In this document: in pieces, positions 9,368-17,901 of the stretch | How positions within the stretch are numbered: the first letter of the stretch is position 1 | How the letters are laid out: every line of letters begins with the position of its first letter | DNA from: UBA4466 sp963925035 | Lineage (GTDB): Bacteria; Bacteroidota; Bacteroidia; Flavobacteriales_D; Crocinitomicaceae | DNA: 64,000 bases | Direction of reading: 5' to 3' | Assembly (NCBI GenBank): GCA_963925035.1 | Contig: CAWUSK010000006.1 | Span: 54,229-118,228, forward strand | Position numbers and translations under genes: made by a program | Notes under the pieces: generated by a model | The model's input: the letters and a program-made list of their open reading frames with translations, nothing else | The model's database searches: none | What the model was told of the DNA's origin: nothing

Positions 9368-10306
9368 TTACGCGTTCACATTCATGTTATCTAAAACAGT
9401 CATTACGTTTTTAACGGCTTCAGCAGACTCAGTCAATAAAGCTTTCTCGGCATCGTTTAAATCTAATTCAATAATTCTTTCTATTCCGTTTTTACCTAAA
9501 ACAACAGGAACTCCTAAGAAAATATTTTTCATTCCGTATTCACCGTCTAACATTGCGCAAACTGGGAATACACGTTTTTGGTCACGAACAATTGCTTCTA
9601 CCATTTGAGCAGCAGCAGCACCTGGAGCATACCAAGCTGAGGTTCCTAACAATTTAACAATTTCACCACCACCGAATTTTGTTCTTTCGATGATTTCGTT
9701 TAATTTTTCTTCAGAAATTAATTCAGTAACTGGAATACCAGCAACAGTTGTATAACGTGGAAGTGGAACCATTGTATCACCGTGCCCACCCATCAATACT
9801 GCTTGGATATCTTTAGGAGAAACGTTTAATTCTGTAGCTAAAAATGCTCTGTAACGCGCAGTATCTAATACTCCAGCCATTCCAAATACCTTAGTTCTAT
9901 CAAATTTCGCATTCAAATAAGTACAATACGTCATTACGTCCAATGGATTTGAAACGCAAATAATTTTAGCATTCGGAGAATACTTAACTATGTTTTCAGT
10001 TACCATTTTAACGATTCCAGCGTTTGTTGCAATTAAATCATCACGAGACATACCTGGTTTTCTCGGCAATCCTGAAGTAATAACAACAACATCTGAATCA
10101 GCCGTTTTTGAATAATCATTTGTTGAACCAATAGTCCTTGAATCATACAATTTAATTGGCGAAGTTTGCCAAATATCCAACGCTTTACCTTCAGCAAAAC
10201 CTTCTTTAATGTCTAACAATACAATCTCGTTAGCGATTTCTCTTTGTGCTAATACATCAGCGCATGTAGCTCCAACATTTCCAGCACCTACAACAGTTAC
10301 TTTCAT
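9368..10306 (-). CDS. mdh: Malate dehydrogenase (lactate/malate dehydrogenase fold)
   Basis: 312 residues. NAD-binding motif GAGNVGATCADVLA, with acidic D32 or nearby that favours NAD. The active-site loop PRKPGMSR carries R82 and R88, typical of malate rather than lactate dehydrogenase (which has Gln there). D148 and R151 (LDTARYR) and the catalytic H175 (GGHGDTMVP) are all present. This is the LDH-like type of bacterial malate dehydrogenase, which interconverts malate and oxaloacetate in the TCA cycle. It is a single gene with a strong terminator and a long divergent upstream region containing an inverted repeat. Confidence 0.95.
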   Translation of the reverse strand: MKVTVVGAGNVGATCADVLAQREIANEIVLLDIKEGFAEGKALDIWQTSPIKLYDSRTIGSTNDYSKTADSDVVVITSGLPRKPGMSRDDLIATNAGIVKMVTENIVKYSPNAKIICVSNPLDVMTYCTYLNAKFDRTKVFGMAGVLDTARYRAFLATELNVSPKDIQAVLMGGHGDTMVPLPRYTTVAGIPVTELISEEKLNEIIERTKFGGGEIVKLLGTSAWYAPGAAAAQMVEAIVRDQKRVFPVCAMLDGEYGMKNIFLGVPVVLGKNGIERIIELDLNDAEKALLTESAEAVKNVMTVLDNMNVNA

Positions 10307-10332
10307 TTCTTTATTATTTGATCTTATTAAAT

Positions 10333-10402
10333 TTCCTAAGGAATACGAAATTAATACAATAGTTCACAAAAAAGGCCACTTTTAGGTGTTTTTTTTGTGA
10401 AC
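10333..10402. promoter_or_regulatory. Two dyads upstream of mdh (candidate operators)
   Basis: The divergent gap between mdh and the sigma factor gene (10307-10692) holds a perfect 12-base inverted repeat (GTTCACAAAAAA at 10362-10373 and TTTTTTGTGAAC at 10391-10402) with a 17-base spacer that can itself pair weakly (CCAC and GGTG). Closer to mdh there is an 11-base palindrome, TTCCTAAGGAA (10333-10343). No gene ends here, so a terminator role is unlikely; operator or leader structure for mdh is the simplest reading. Nothing else is obvious in this gap apart from the sigma-gene promoter. Confidence 0.45.
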
Positions 10403-10546
10403 TTTTTGATGACATCTACAAAAGCAGATTCATCTCTATGTTCAAAAAAAATAGAAGAAAGTACTCAGGACAATATGTTCAATCTCAACCTATTCTTTTA
10501 AAGCAATAGAATTGCCAATATCTATTTCATGGAAATATCATCCTAC

Positions 10547-10578
10547 TTTCATTTCAGTAATTCAGCGCCATAACTTTG
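10547..10578 (+). promoter_or_regulatory. Promoter of the ECF sigma factor gene
   Basis: TTTC (10547-10550), a 20-base spacer, then a perfect -7 TAACTTTG (10571-10578). It overlaps the most upstream possible TTG start (10576), which is therefore not a real start codon. Confidence 0.6.
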
Positions 10579-10692
10579 CGACTTAGCGATGTGTTTTACT
10601 TAAATTATTATAGATTTGTGTTGACTCATCTATTTTTATTTTGCAAAAAGGCAACTGATGAAAACAACTGTCGTCTAACCAATGAAACGAAT

Positions 10693-11262
10693 GTGGAAAA
10701 CCGAGAACAATTAGGGCAAATAATAAGCGGATGCCTCGACAATAATAGAAGGTCGCAGGAGAAGCTATTTAAGCTCTACTATGGGAAAATGCTTTCTATT
10801 TGTATGCGCTACTCAACGGATAGAGATTCGGCTGAGGAGGTTTTACAAGAAGGTTTCATAAAGATCTTTGACAAATTAGATGCATATGACTTCAAAGGTT
10901 CTTTTGAAGGATGGATGAGACGAATAATGGTTAACACAGCTATTGATAGTATCAGAAAATCAAAAAAAGATCCTATTCTAACAGACAATGATGAAGATTT
11001 TAAATTGGGTGCTGCAAATCCAATGATAGAGTCTGAAGAACTTGAACTGTCAGGAATAAAAGCTGAAATCGCCATGGAGGCAATAAACGAATTATCTCCT
11101 GCGTATAAAGCAGTTTTCAGTTTGTACGTTTTTGAAGACTACAAACACAAGGAAATTGCTGAAATATTAGGAATCAGCGAAGGAACGTCAAAATCTAATT
11201 TTGCAAAGGCAAAAATGAATTTACAAAAGATATTAAAAGAAAAATTCATGAATATTGAATGA
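10693..11262 (+). CDS. RNA polymerase ECF sigma factor
   Basis: About 190 residues from a GTG at 10693. The frame stays open further upstream without any ATG and overlaps the promoter, so the start is a judgement based on where the conserved protein begins (EQLGQIISGCLDNNRRSQEKLF). Region 2 (FKLYYGKMLSICMRYSTDRDSAEEVLQEGFIKIF, split here as two motifs) and region 4 (LSPAYKAVFSLYVFEDYKHKEIAEILGISEGTSKSN in two parts) are complete. ECF factors direct polymerase to special promoters. The next gene begins one base after its stop and encodes a membrane protein, the usual arrangement for a sigma and its regulator. Confidence 0.88.
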   Translation: MENREQLGQIISGCLDNNRRSQEKLFKLYYGKMLSICMRYSTDRDSAEEVLQEGFIKIFDKLDAYDFKGSFEGWMRRIMVNTAIDSIRKSKKDPILTDNDEDFKLGAANPMIESEELELSGIKAEIAMEAINELSPAYKAVFSLYVFEDYKHKEIAEILGISEGTSKSNFAKAKMNLQKILKEKFMNIE

Positions 11263-11263
11263 C

Positions 11264-12571
11264 ATGAAAGAAAATTTAGAAAAGAACATAAAGCAGAGTT
11301 TAGAAAACCATGAGATGCCATACAATGAATCAGCTTGGACAGCAATGCAAGCCAAGCTTGACGTTGTAAAACCTGTTAGCTCTCCATTTTCAAATATGAA
11401 ATGGTACATTTCAGCTGCCTCTGCAGTTGCTGTTGGTATCGTAACGTATGTTGCATTGAATAATTCAGTAGAAACAACGAAAGAAGTGCCTCAGCAAGCT
11501 AAAAACACTTCTGAGCTGATTCAATCGACGGCTAATGCAACAGCAACTGAAAACACGACAGAGAACAACACAACTAATTCAAGTACTACTTTATCGAACA
11601 CAAATGAATCAACTGTTAATGGTTCAGATGGACAAAGAACAAATTCTACTAACAACAGCAACTCTCAAAGCAATCCATTTGCAGTGACGAGTAACAGAGG
11701 GAATGGAACTTCTGTGTCTGACATTGGTCAATCAGGATCAAATCCATCGAATGGAAATATAAACGGAAATAATACTTCTGGAACACTTGCTCCTGCTCCA
11801 TCAAAAGATTATACGTTACCAAAAGTAACTGAAGTTTGCGAGGGAGAAACAACAACTATTAAGAACACGAATGATGTTGCCTTAATGATTGAAGGTCCAG
11901 AAATGCAATTTGTTATTCCTGCCCATGCTGAGCGTTTAGTAAAAATGACGAAAGAAGGAACGCATGAAATCTATTTAATGACGAATGACAATTCTAAAAA
12001 ATCGAATACCTTCTTTGTTAAAGGAGCTCCAAAAGTAGATTTCATTATCGATACAGATACAAAATTTGAAAAAGGATTACCTACAACTAAATTGGAAACA
12101 TCGGTTCAAGGAGCAGAACACTCATGGATAATTGGAAAATCAAGAATTCAAGGTGAAAAAGTTAATGCTCATTTTTACAAAACAGGAAATGAAGATATTA
12201 CTTTAACTGTGAAGGATGCAAACGGTTGTTCAAATAGCATTACTAAATCCATTCGCGTAGATGATAAATACAATTTAATGGCCGTGAATTCATTCATTCC
12301 TGAAGATATCGACACTAGAAACAATACTTTCATGCCGTTTGCCCTAACGCAGCGTAATGTAAAATTCAATTTAATTGTAATTGACCCAACAGATGGACAC
12401 ACAGTTTTTCAATCTAACGATGCTTCAAATGCATGGGACGGAATTGACAAAACAACTGGAAACGGAGTGACTTACGGAACAACTTATATTTGGAAAGTGA
12501 CAATTGAAAGCGCTGAACCAAATGAAAATAATGAATACACGGGGAATATTACTCCTATTCGCAAACGATAG
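11264..12571 (+). CDS. Membrane-anchored partner of the ECF sigma factor, gliding-type C-terminus
   Basis: 435 residues from ATG 11264. A short N-terminal cytoplasmic region (about 45 residues, with NHEMPYNESAWTAMQAKLD, like other Bacteroidota anti-sigma-type proteins) precedes one membrane helix (about 48-65). Then comes a long Ser/Thr/Asn-rich linker (about 80-185), a PKD/Ig-like region, and a C-terminal domain (NTFMPFALTQRNVKFNLIV, ending WDG..K.....TTYIWKV) that resembles gliding-motility-associated C-terminal domains. Position and topology suggest a sensor or anti-sigma factor, but no canonical zinc anti-sigma motif is visible, so this role is inferred. Confidence 0.65.
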   Translation: MKENLEKNIKQSLENHEMPYNESAWTAMQAKLDVVKPVSSPFSNMKWYISAASAVAVGIVTYVALNNSVETTKEVPQQAKNTSELIQSTANATATENTTENNTTNSSTTLSNTNESTVNGSDGQRTNSTNNSNSQSNPFAVTSNRGNGTSVSDIGQSGSNPSNGNINGNNTSGTLAPAPSKDYTLPKVTEVCEGETTTIKNTNDVALMIEGPEMQFVIPAHAERLVKMTKEGTHEIYLMTNDNSKKSNTFFVKGAPKVDFIIDTDTKFEKGLPTTKLETSVQGAEHSWIIGKSRIQGEKVNAHFYKTGNEDITLTVKDANGCSNSITKSIRVDDKYNLMAVNSFIPEDIDTRNNTFMPFALTQRNVKFNLIVIDPTDGHTVFQSNDASNAWDGIDKTTGNGVTYGTTYIWKVTIESAEPNENNEYTGNITPIRKR

Positions 12572-12594
12572 AACAACTGCCACTTATGAAAGGA

Positions 12595-12627
12595 AAGCCA
12601 CTTGTTGTAAAATGAGTGGCTTTTTTT
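12595..12627 (+). terminator. Intrinsic terminator of the ECF sigma operon
   Basis: Eight-base stem (AAGCCACT and AGTGGCTT) around a 12-base loop, followed by seven T, 24 bases after the stop of the sigma partner gene. Confidence 0.9.
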
Positions 12628-12663
12628 ATTAGAATTTTATTATTTGATTCTTTCATTTTTCAC

Positions 12664-12850
12664 TTCGTGGCTGCTAAGCGGTGGCATCGCCCCAAAAACG
12701 AAAAAAAAGATCTAGTGCTACATTTCACAATTCAGTTCTTCTTATTAAAAGCTGAAAGTGTTAGTGATTTCTCCACTTTTCACCTCTTTTAATTAGTTTC
12801 ACTTCTTGCTTATGCTTTGCGCCTTTAATTTATTCTTCGAATAGCGCCAT
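12664..12850. repeat. Dispersed imperfect repeat, copy A
   Basis: This non-coding stretch between two convergent genes is a diverged copy of 34130-34315. The best-matching blocks are 12718-12735 (CTACATTTCACAATTCAG against CTGCATTGCGCAATTCAG), 12751-12774 (19 of 24 bases equal) and 12807-12836 (TGCTTATGCTTTGCGCC against TGCTAATGCTAGGCGCA). Its limits are approximate. It has no convincing ORF. Confidence 0.55.
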
Positions 12851-12872
12851 TTAATCTGAATCGAGTTTGTTA

Positions 12873-13811
12873 TTATAGGTCCACATCAGGATTACTTTCT
12901 CCAAATTCCTTTAGTTTTCTCTTGACTAAATCCAGACGTTTGGCGTCTACTTCAGATTCTGAATGTAAGCTTTTATGATTCAATTGCATCATTAACTGTT
13001 TGCGCTCCTCCATCAATCCAATGGTTTTATCAGAAAACCCAAAAGCAGCAAAACGCTCCCAAATAAAATCAATCGTTTGCTTATTCGGGTGAATCATATC
13101 TTCCTCAAAGAATCTATAATCCCGCAATTGGTCTATAACAATTTCGTAGGATGGAAAATAAATGATGTTATGGCTTACACTTAGTTGTTGAACAAGTTCT
13201 AATAATCGCGCTTTGCTTCTATTGTTTTCAACTAAACCGTCTTTTACATGACGGACTGGACTAACAGTAAACACAATTTTCGCAGATGGATTTACATTTT
13301 TGATCAAGTTAAGCGCACTCTCCCACTCTTTTTGCATTTTGTCAATTTTTGACATGGACTTCTCAAAGAGGTTCTGAGGCGCTTTATGGCAATTTCCAAC
13401 TACAACCCCAGAACTTATGATTTTATACTCCCAAGCAGTTCCAAGGGTGATGCAAATTAAACGCGCATTTTTTATTCGTTCGGCTAATTCTTGACGTTTC
13501 TCTATTACTTTTTCAATCAGCTTAATTACTGACGTTGCATATATTTTTGAGGCTGAGTCCCACGAAAAGTAGAGATCGTCCCTTTGATACACTGCAACAT
13601 CTTCATTACAATTTAAAGCTGAATGAATAACATTCGAAATGGCGATTGGATGAAATAACGTACCGAAAATATTACTTTCTATTTTGAAACCTCCTTGCTC
13701 AAATTTTGCTCCAATTGAATCGGAAAAACAACTCCCCATTAATAAAACCGAATCAGCGTAGGAAAGCTCTATGTTGCTTTTTGGAAATTTAAATTTTAAT
13801 TGAAGCTCCAT
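12873..13811 (-). CDS. GSCFA-domain protein
   Basis: 312 residues. The GSCFA family is named for its GSCFA-like motif, present here as GSCFSDSIG (about residues 27-35). Further family segments are SNIFGTLFHPIAI, YFSWDSASKIYA, ICITLGTAWEYK and FTVSPVRHVKDGL. The fold is SGNH-hydrolase-like, with a candidate catalytic Ser in GSCFS and a C-terminal D..H (EDMIHPN), suggesting a deacylase or esterase; the substrate is unknown. Its start codon overlaps the recN stop by one base, so it is the last gene of the bamD-to-recN operon. Confidence 0.85.
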   Translation of the reverse strand: MELQLKFKFPKSNIELSYADSVLLMGSCFSDSIGAKFEQGGFKIESNIFGTLFHPIAISNVIHSALNCNEDVAVYQRDDLYFSWDSASKIYATSVIKLIEKVIEKRQELAERIKNARLICITLGTAWEYKIISSGVVVGNCHKAPQNLFEKSMSKIDKMQKEWESALNLIKNVNPSAKIVFTVSPVRHVKDGLVENNRSKARLLELVQQLSVSHNIIYFPSYEIVIDQLRDYRFFEEDMIHPNKQTIDFIWERFAAFGFSDKTIGLMEERKQLMMQLNHKSLHSESEVDAKRLDLVKRKLKEFGESNPDVDL

Positions 13812-15460
13812 TAGTTCATCAATGCTTTAGCATTATCAAGTGCTGCAGCATTAATTTCATCACCACTCATTAAACGAGCAGTTTCTTCAATGCGTTCATT
13901 CATGGAAAGTTCTTGAACGAAAGTCTTTGTTTTCCCATCTTTTACCGCTTTCATTACTTTTAGGTGTTGTCCACCTTTTGCAGCGACTTGTGGAAGGTGA
14001 GTAATTGCAATAACTTGCATTCCGTCTCCCATTTTTTTCAATGTCATGGCCATTTTATGAGCCACATCACCAGAAACACCGGTGTCAATTTCATCAAAAA
14101 GCATGGAGCGCAATTGAATTTTAGAAGACATTAAACTCTGTAACGCCAGCATAACTCGAGAAAGTTCTCCTCCACTCGCAGCCTGATGCACAGGGACAGC
14201 AGGGACCCCAGCGTTTGGACTAAACAACAATTGAAGTTTAGAAAATCCATCATTGTTGAGTTCAGTTTCTCTTTTTAAGTCAAAAATAAGTTCCGTATAC
14301 GTTAATTTCAACTCTGAAAGAGCTGACTTTATTTGATTCTCTATACTCGGTACAGCATTTAAACGTGCTTCGTGTAATTTATTTGCTGCTGAATTTAAGG
14401 CTAGCTCTTCTGATTTCAGCTTTTCTTCCAATTGACTAATTTCTAACTTCAGCTGATCGAAACTCATTCCACTTTCACTCAATTCATCCTTAATTCGAAT
14501 TAAACCCGCTTGTTCAGCCACGTTATGTTTTTGACAGATGCGATTAAATTCGTCTAAAAGCTTACTGTTTTCAAGTAATTCGGCTCCATCAAATTCCAAA
14601 GATTCTCCAATTCCCTCTGAAGCTTCAGTGATATCTTGGATTTCAATTAATACGGCGTTAATACGCTCGTACATTTCTTTGATATCAGTCGAAAGCGTTG
14701 ACTTTTTTAAAAGTACATTCTTCAAATGAACCAATTGATCAATTGTACCATGCTCCGATGTAAATGTCGTGATCATTTCGCTAAAAACAGCACGTATTTC
14801 ATCTGCATTCTCTCCAACTTCGACTTGACTTCTAATTGTATCAAAATTACGTTTATCTATATCCAATTCTACAAGTTCATTCAATTGAAACGAGTTGTAG
14901 TCAAGCTGAGCCAATGATTCAGTTAATAACAATCTTTTCTTATTCAGAATGCTTTGATCTTTCTTATAGGCCAAGTAACGTTCTGAAAATTGATTTCGTT
15001 CCACTGAAGTATTTGCTAAAACATCCAACACTCTCAATTGAAAATTGGTATCTTTTAATTCAAGCGTATTGTATTGTGAGTGGATATGAATCAATTGGGA
15101 AGTAAATCCTTTTAGCGTTGTTAATTGCACTGGTATATCATTGATGAATGCACGAGAACGTCCTTGCTGATTGATTTCTCTTCGCACAATTGTAGTGTCA
15201 AAATAATCCAATTCATTTTCTTTAAAAAAACCTTCCAACCCAAATCCTTTGATTTGAATATCTGCTTCAACAATAGATTTGTCGCTATTTGTTCCTATCA
15301 CAGAAAAATTAGCGCGTTCGCCTAGAATTAAATTAAGGGCATTTAATAGAATTGATTTTCCAGAACCTGTTTCTCCCGTAATTACCGTAAACCCACTGTT
15401 GAAATTAATTTCAGCAGCATCGATTAAGGCAAAGTTCTCTATTCGTAATGAGCTAATCAT
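13811..15460 (-). CDS. recN: DNA repair protein RecN
   Basis: 549 residues, typical length. This is an SMC-like ATPase: Walker A (VITGETGSGKSILLNALN) near the N-terminus, a long coiled-coil middle (about 150-370), the signature segment ASGGELSRVMLALQSL, and Walker B LLFDEIDTGVSGDVA near the C-terminus. RecN acts in double-strand break repair. It overlaps both neighbours by a single base (GSCFA gene downstream, porD upstream), so translation is probably coupled. Confidence 0.95.
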   Translation of the reverse strand: MISSLRIENFALIDAAEINFNSGFTVITGETGSGKSILLNALNLILGERANFSVIGTNSDKSIVEADIQIKGFGLEGFFKENELDYFDTTIVRREINQQGRSRAFINDIPVQLTTLKGFTSQLIHIHSQYNTLELKDTNFQLRVLDVLANTSVERNQFSERYLAYKKDQSILNKKRLLLTESLAQLDYNSFQLNELVELDIDKRNFDTIRSQVEVGENADEIRAVFSEMITTFTSEHGTIDQLVHLKNVLLKKSTLSTDIKEMYERINAVLIEIQDITEASEGIGESLEFDGAELLENSKLLDEFNRICQKHNVAEQAGLIRIKDELSESGMSFDQLKLEISQLEEKLKSEELALNSAANKLHEARLNAVPSIENQIKSALSELKLTYTELIFDLKRETELNNDGFSKLQLLFSPNAGVPAVPVHQAASGGELSRVMLALQSLMSSKIQLRSMLFDEIDTGVSGDVAHKMAMTLKKMGDGMQVIAITHLPQVAAKGGQHLKVMKAVKDGKTKTFVQELSMNERIEETARLMSGDEINAAALDNAKALMN

Positions 15461-16365
15461 TAATTCATTATCGCTTGGTACTTCTCTGAATTCGCAGGGT
15501 CGATTCGTTTTAACAATAAAACAATATCGCTTTTCTCTTTCGCTTCTGCATCTTCGTACAAGTTTTTTAATTCAGTCGATTTTGCTGACAAGAAATTCAG
15601 AGCATTCAATGAATTTGGACGAGTACTCGTCAATTTCACCAACATATTTAAAGCGTTGTAAACTTCCGATCTCGCCAAAACTTTATCGTCGTATATGATA
15701 TCTAAAGCTTTTCTATGGTAATGGTAAGTACATTCTCTCAGCGGTGTAAACAATTCATGCAAGATATTATCAACCAGCCAATAACGGTTATTTTTCCCTT
15801 TTTCATTCGAAGTCCAACCCGAAAAACCAGATGATTGTGCATTGTTCACAATTTGCTGTGCTTCAGTAAAATACTTCGTTCCTCCTTTATTTGAAAATGA
15901 GTCATAGTCCGTACCAATTATGAAATATGAGTAGAATGCCAAAACAGAAGTTAAATTGTCTCTAAATTGATTCGGCGCGTACACAAATATTGAGTTTCTG
16001 TTGTAAGCAAATTCAAAATTATCATCTTGATAATTGAACATTGTTGCGTTGTAACTAGAATTGAAAGCCGGTCGTGAAGACTGCACTTGCAGCGAACCTT
16101 TGAAAGATCCACTAGTAGGAATTTCATTGATTTGAATCTGAATATTACAATTGATGCGTTCTTCAACTGTGAACTTATCTTTCGTCCATTTTGTATTGTT
16201 CATGAATTCATAAATCACTGTTTCCAGCTCCTTAATTACTTCACGCTCCACATTCGTCAATTCCAATCTCGCATCGTTTACGATTGTAACTTGGCAATTC
16301 AATTCCTGTCCAAATACTACTTGGAAAAAACTGAAAATCAATACAAAAATCAAACTAATTCTCAT
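15460..16365 (-). CDS. porD: DUF4835 family protein, T9SS protein PorD
   Basis: 301 residues with a signal peptide (MRISLIFVLIFSFFQVVFGQ). It matches the DUF4835 family, which is conserved in Bacteroidota between coaBC and recN and is annotated in type IX secretion as PorD. Family features seen are an N-terminal L.CQVTIV(N), a central region PTSGSFKGSLQVQSSRP, then FSNKGGTKYFTEAQQIVN and LHELFTPLRECTYHYHRKALD. The molecular role in secretion is not established by the sequence. T9SS tails on three other proteins here show that the organism uses this system. It overlaps coaBC by four bases. Confidence 0.75.
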   Translation of the reverse strand: MRISLIFVLIFSFFQVVFGQELNCQVTIVNDARLELTNVEREVIKELETVIYEFMNNTKWTKDKFTVEERINCNIQIQINEIPTSGSFKGSLQVQSSRPAFNSSYNATMFNYQDDNFEFAYNRNSIFVYAPNQFRDNLTSVLAFYSYFIIGTDYDSFSNKGGTKYFTEAQQIVNNAQSSGFSGWTSNEKGKNNRYWLVDNILHELFTPLRECTYHYHRKALDIIYDDKVLARSEVYNALNMLVKLTSTRPNSLNALNFLSAKSTELKNLYEDAEAKEKSDIVLLLKRIDPANSEKYQAIMN

Positions 16366-17561
16366 GAATTATAATTTTTCAAATAGGTTAAAATATCTTT
16401 TGCTACCTCTCTTTTAGACTTTAACTCGAAAGTCTTAAAATTATTGTAATTATCTAAAATACTAATTTTGTTTGTGTCCACACCAAATCCTGCGCCAATA
16501 TCCTTCATTGTGTTCATAACAATCATATTTAGATGCTTCGCCTTCAGTTTCCCTTTGGCATTTTCTTCTAAATTTTCCGTTTCTAGGGCAAAACCAATTA
16601 AAGTTTGATTTGCTGTTTTATTCTCACCGGCCCATTTTAGTACATCTGGATTCTTCACCAATTCAATCGTCATTTCTTTATCCGATTTCTTGATTTTCTC
16701 TGTGGCTTTTTCCTTTGGGCGATAATCTGCTACTGCTGCCGAAAAAACACCAATTTCTGCATTTTTCCAGTGCAACTGAACCTCATTGAATAATTCAAGT
16801 GCTGATTTCATTGGAATAAACGTCAAATTCTTGTGTTTCAACTCCAATTTCGTTGGACCTGAGATAAGTGTTACATGGGCTCCTTGATTCAAAAAAGCTT
16901 CAGCAATGGCGTATCCCATTTTTCCGCTTGAATGATTTCCAATAAAACGAACAGGATCTATTTCTTCGTAAGTTGGTCCGGCAGTGATTAAAACTTGTTT
17001 TCCGAAAAAATCTTCGCTTGCCGGTAATTCTAATCCCAACAAGGCCTTATAAATAGTTTCAGGTTCCGCCATTCTTCCTTCTCCTTCCAATCCACTTGCA
17101 AGTTCTCCCGATTCAGCTGGAATAATTTGAACTCCATCTTGTTGGATTTGCTTTAAATTTCGAAGTGTCGTTGGATGCGCGTACATATCTAAATCCATTG
17201 CTGGAGCGACAATTGTCTTTGTTTTCATGGAAAGGTAAGTTGCCAATAATAAGTTATCACAACTGCCTGTCGCCATTTTACTCAAAGTATTTGCTGTAAG
17301 CGGAGCGATGAGGAAAACATCTGCCCATAATCCATACTCTACATGGTTATTCCAAGTTCCGTCGTTTTTGTTCCAAAATTCAATTCCAACAGGATTTTCA
17401 GAAAGTGCGGCAACAACGAGCGGACTTATAAAATCACAAGAGGCAGGAGTCATAATACATTTGACTTCTGCCTCATTTTTTTTCAATAAGCGAATCAGGA
17501 ATGCGATTTTATACGCCGCTATTCCTCCGGTAATTCCAAGAAGGACGCGTTTTCCTCGCAT
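16362..17561 (-). CDS. coaBC: Bifunctional phosphopantothenoylcysteine decarboxylase / phosphopantothenate-cysteine ligase
   Basis: 399 residues with two domains. The N-terminal CoaC flavoprotein (residues about 1-180) has GGIAAYK, the active-site-like SCDNLLLATYL segment and PAMDLDMYAHP (PAMN-type motif with Asp for Asn). The C-terminal CoaB ligase (about 185-399) has ITAGPTYEEIDPVRFIGNHS, then SSGKMGYAIAEAF. It makes 4'-phosphopantetheine in two steps of coenzyme A synthesis. It follows rpoZ after six bases, in the common Bacteroidota order bamD-rpoZ-coaBC-porD-recN. Confidence 0.95.
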   Translation of the reverse strand: MRGKRVLLGITGGIAAYKIAFLIRLLKKNEAEVKCIMTPASCDFISPLVVAALSENPVGIEFWNKNDGTWNNHVEYGLWADVFLIAPLTANTLSKMATGSCDNLLLATYLSMKTKTIVAPAMDLDMYAHPTTLRNLKQIQQDGVQIIPAESGELASGLEGEGRMAEPETIYKALLGLELPASEDFFGKQVLITAGPTYEEIDPVRFIGNHSSGKMGYAIAEAFLNQGAHVTLISGPTKLELKHKNLTFIPMKSALELFNEVQLHWKNAEIGVFSAAVADYRPKEKATEKIKKSDKEMTIELVKNPDVLKWAGENKTANQTLIGFALETENLEENAKGKLKAKHLNMIVMNTMKDIGAGFGVDTNKISILDNYNNFKTFELKSKREVAKDILTYLKNYNS

Positions 17562-17567
17562 TTGATG

Positions 17568-17900
17568 TTATTTTTCTGCTTCAGGAACTACTGGAGTCCT
17601 TGCATATATTTTATCTTCCAAAAGTTCCTGCATTGCCATTGCAACAGGCTTTGGTAATCTTTCGTAGAAACGAGAGATTTCAATTTGTTCTCTATTTTCA
17701 AAAATCTCTTCTAAGTTATCCGTAGTAGAAGCGAATTCTTGTAATTTTTGAGTCAACTCCTCTTTCAACTCAATGCTTAATTGATTTGAACGTTTTGACA
17801 TCATTACGATTGATTCGTAAATGTTTGAAGTGTTTGCTTCCATTTCAACAGTATCACGAGTGATTGTTGTTTTTTCAGCTGTGCTGTTCTTAAAATTCAT
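17568..17900 (-). CDS. rpoZ: RNA polymerase omega subunit (Rpb6-like)
   Basis: 110 residues, short and highly charged. The segment NIYESIVMMSKRSNQLSIEL matches the conserved omega/Rpb6 core (yE.v....RA.QL..), and the location between bamD and coaBC is the standard place for the Bacteroidota omega gene. Omega helps assemble and stabilise RNA polymerase. Only one base separates it from bamD, so it is in the same operon. Confidence 0.82.
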   Translation of the reverse strand: MNFKNSTAEKTTITRDTVEMEANTSNIYESIVMMSKRSNQLSIELKEELTQKLQEFASTTDNLEEIFENREQIEISRFYERLPKPVAMAMQELLEDKIYARTPVVPEAEK

Positions 17901-17901
17901 A

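Noticed and set aside
10576..10692. TTG start of the ECF sigma factor at 10576
   Set aside because: The codon is part of the -7 element. The conserved sigma sequence begins only at about 10700.
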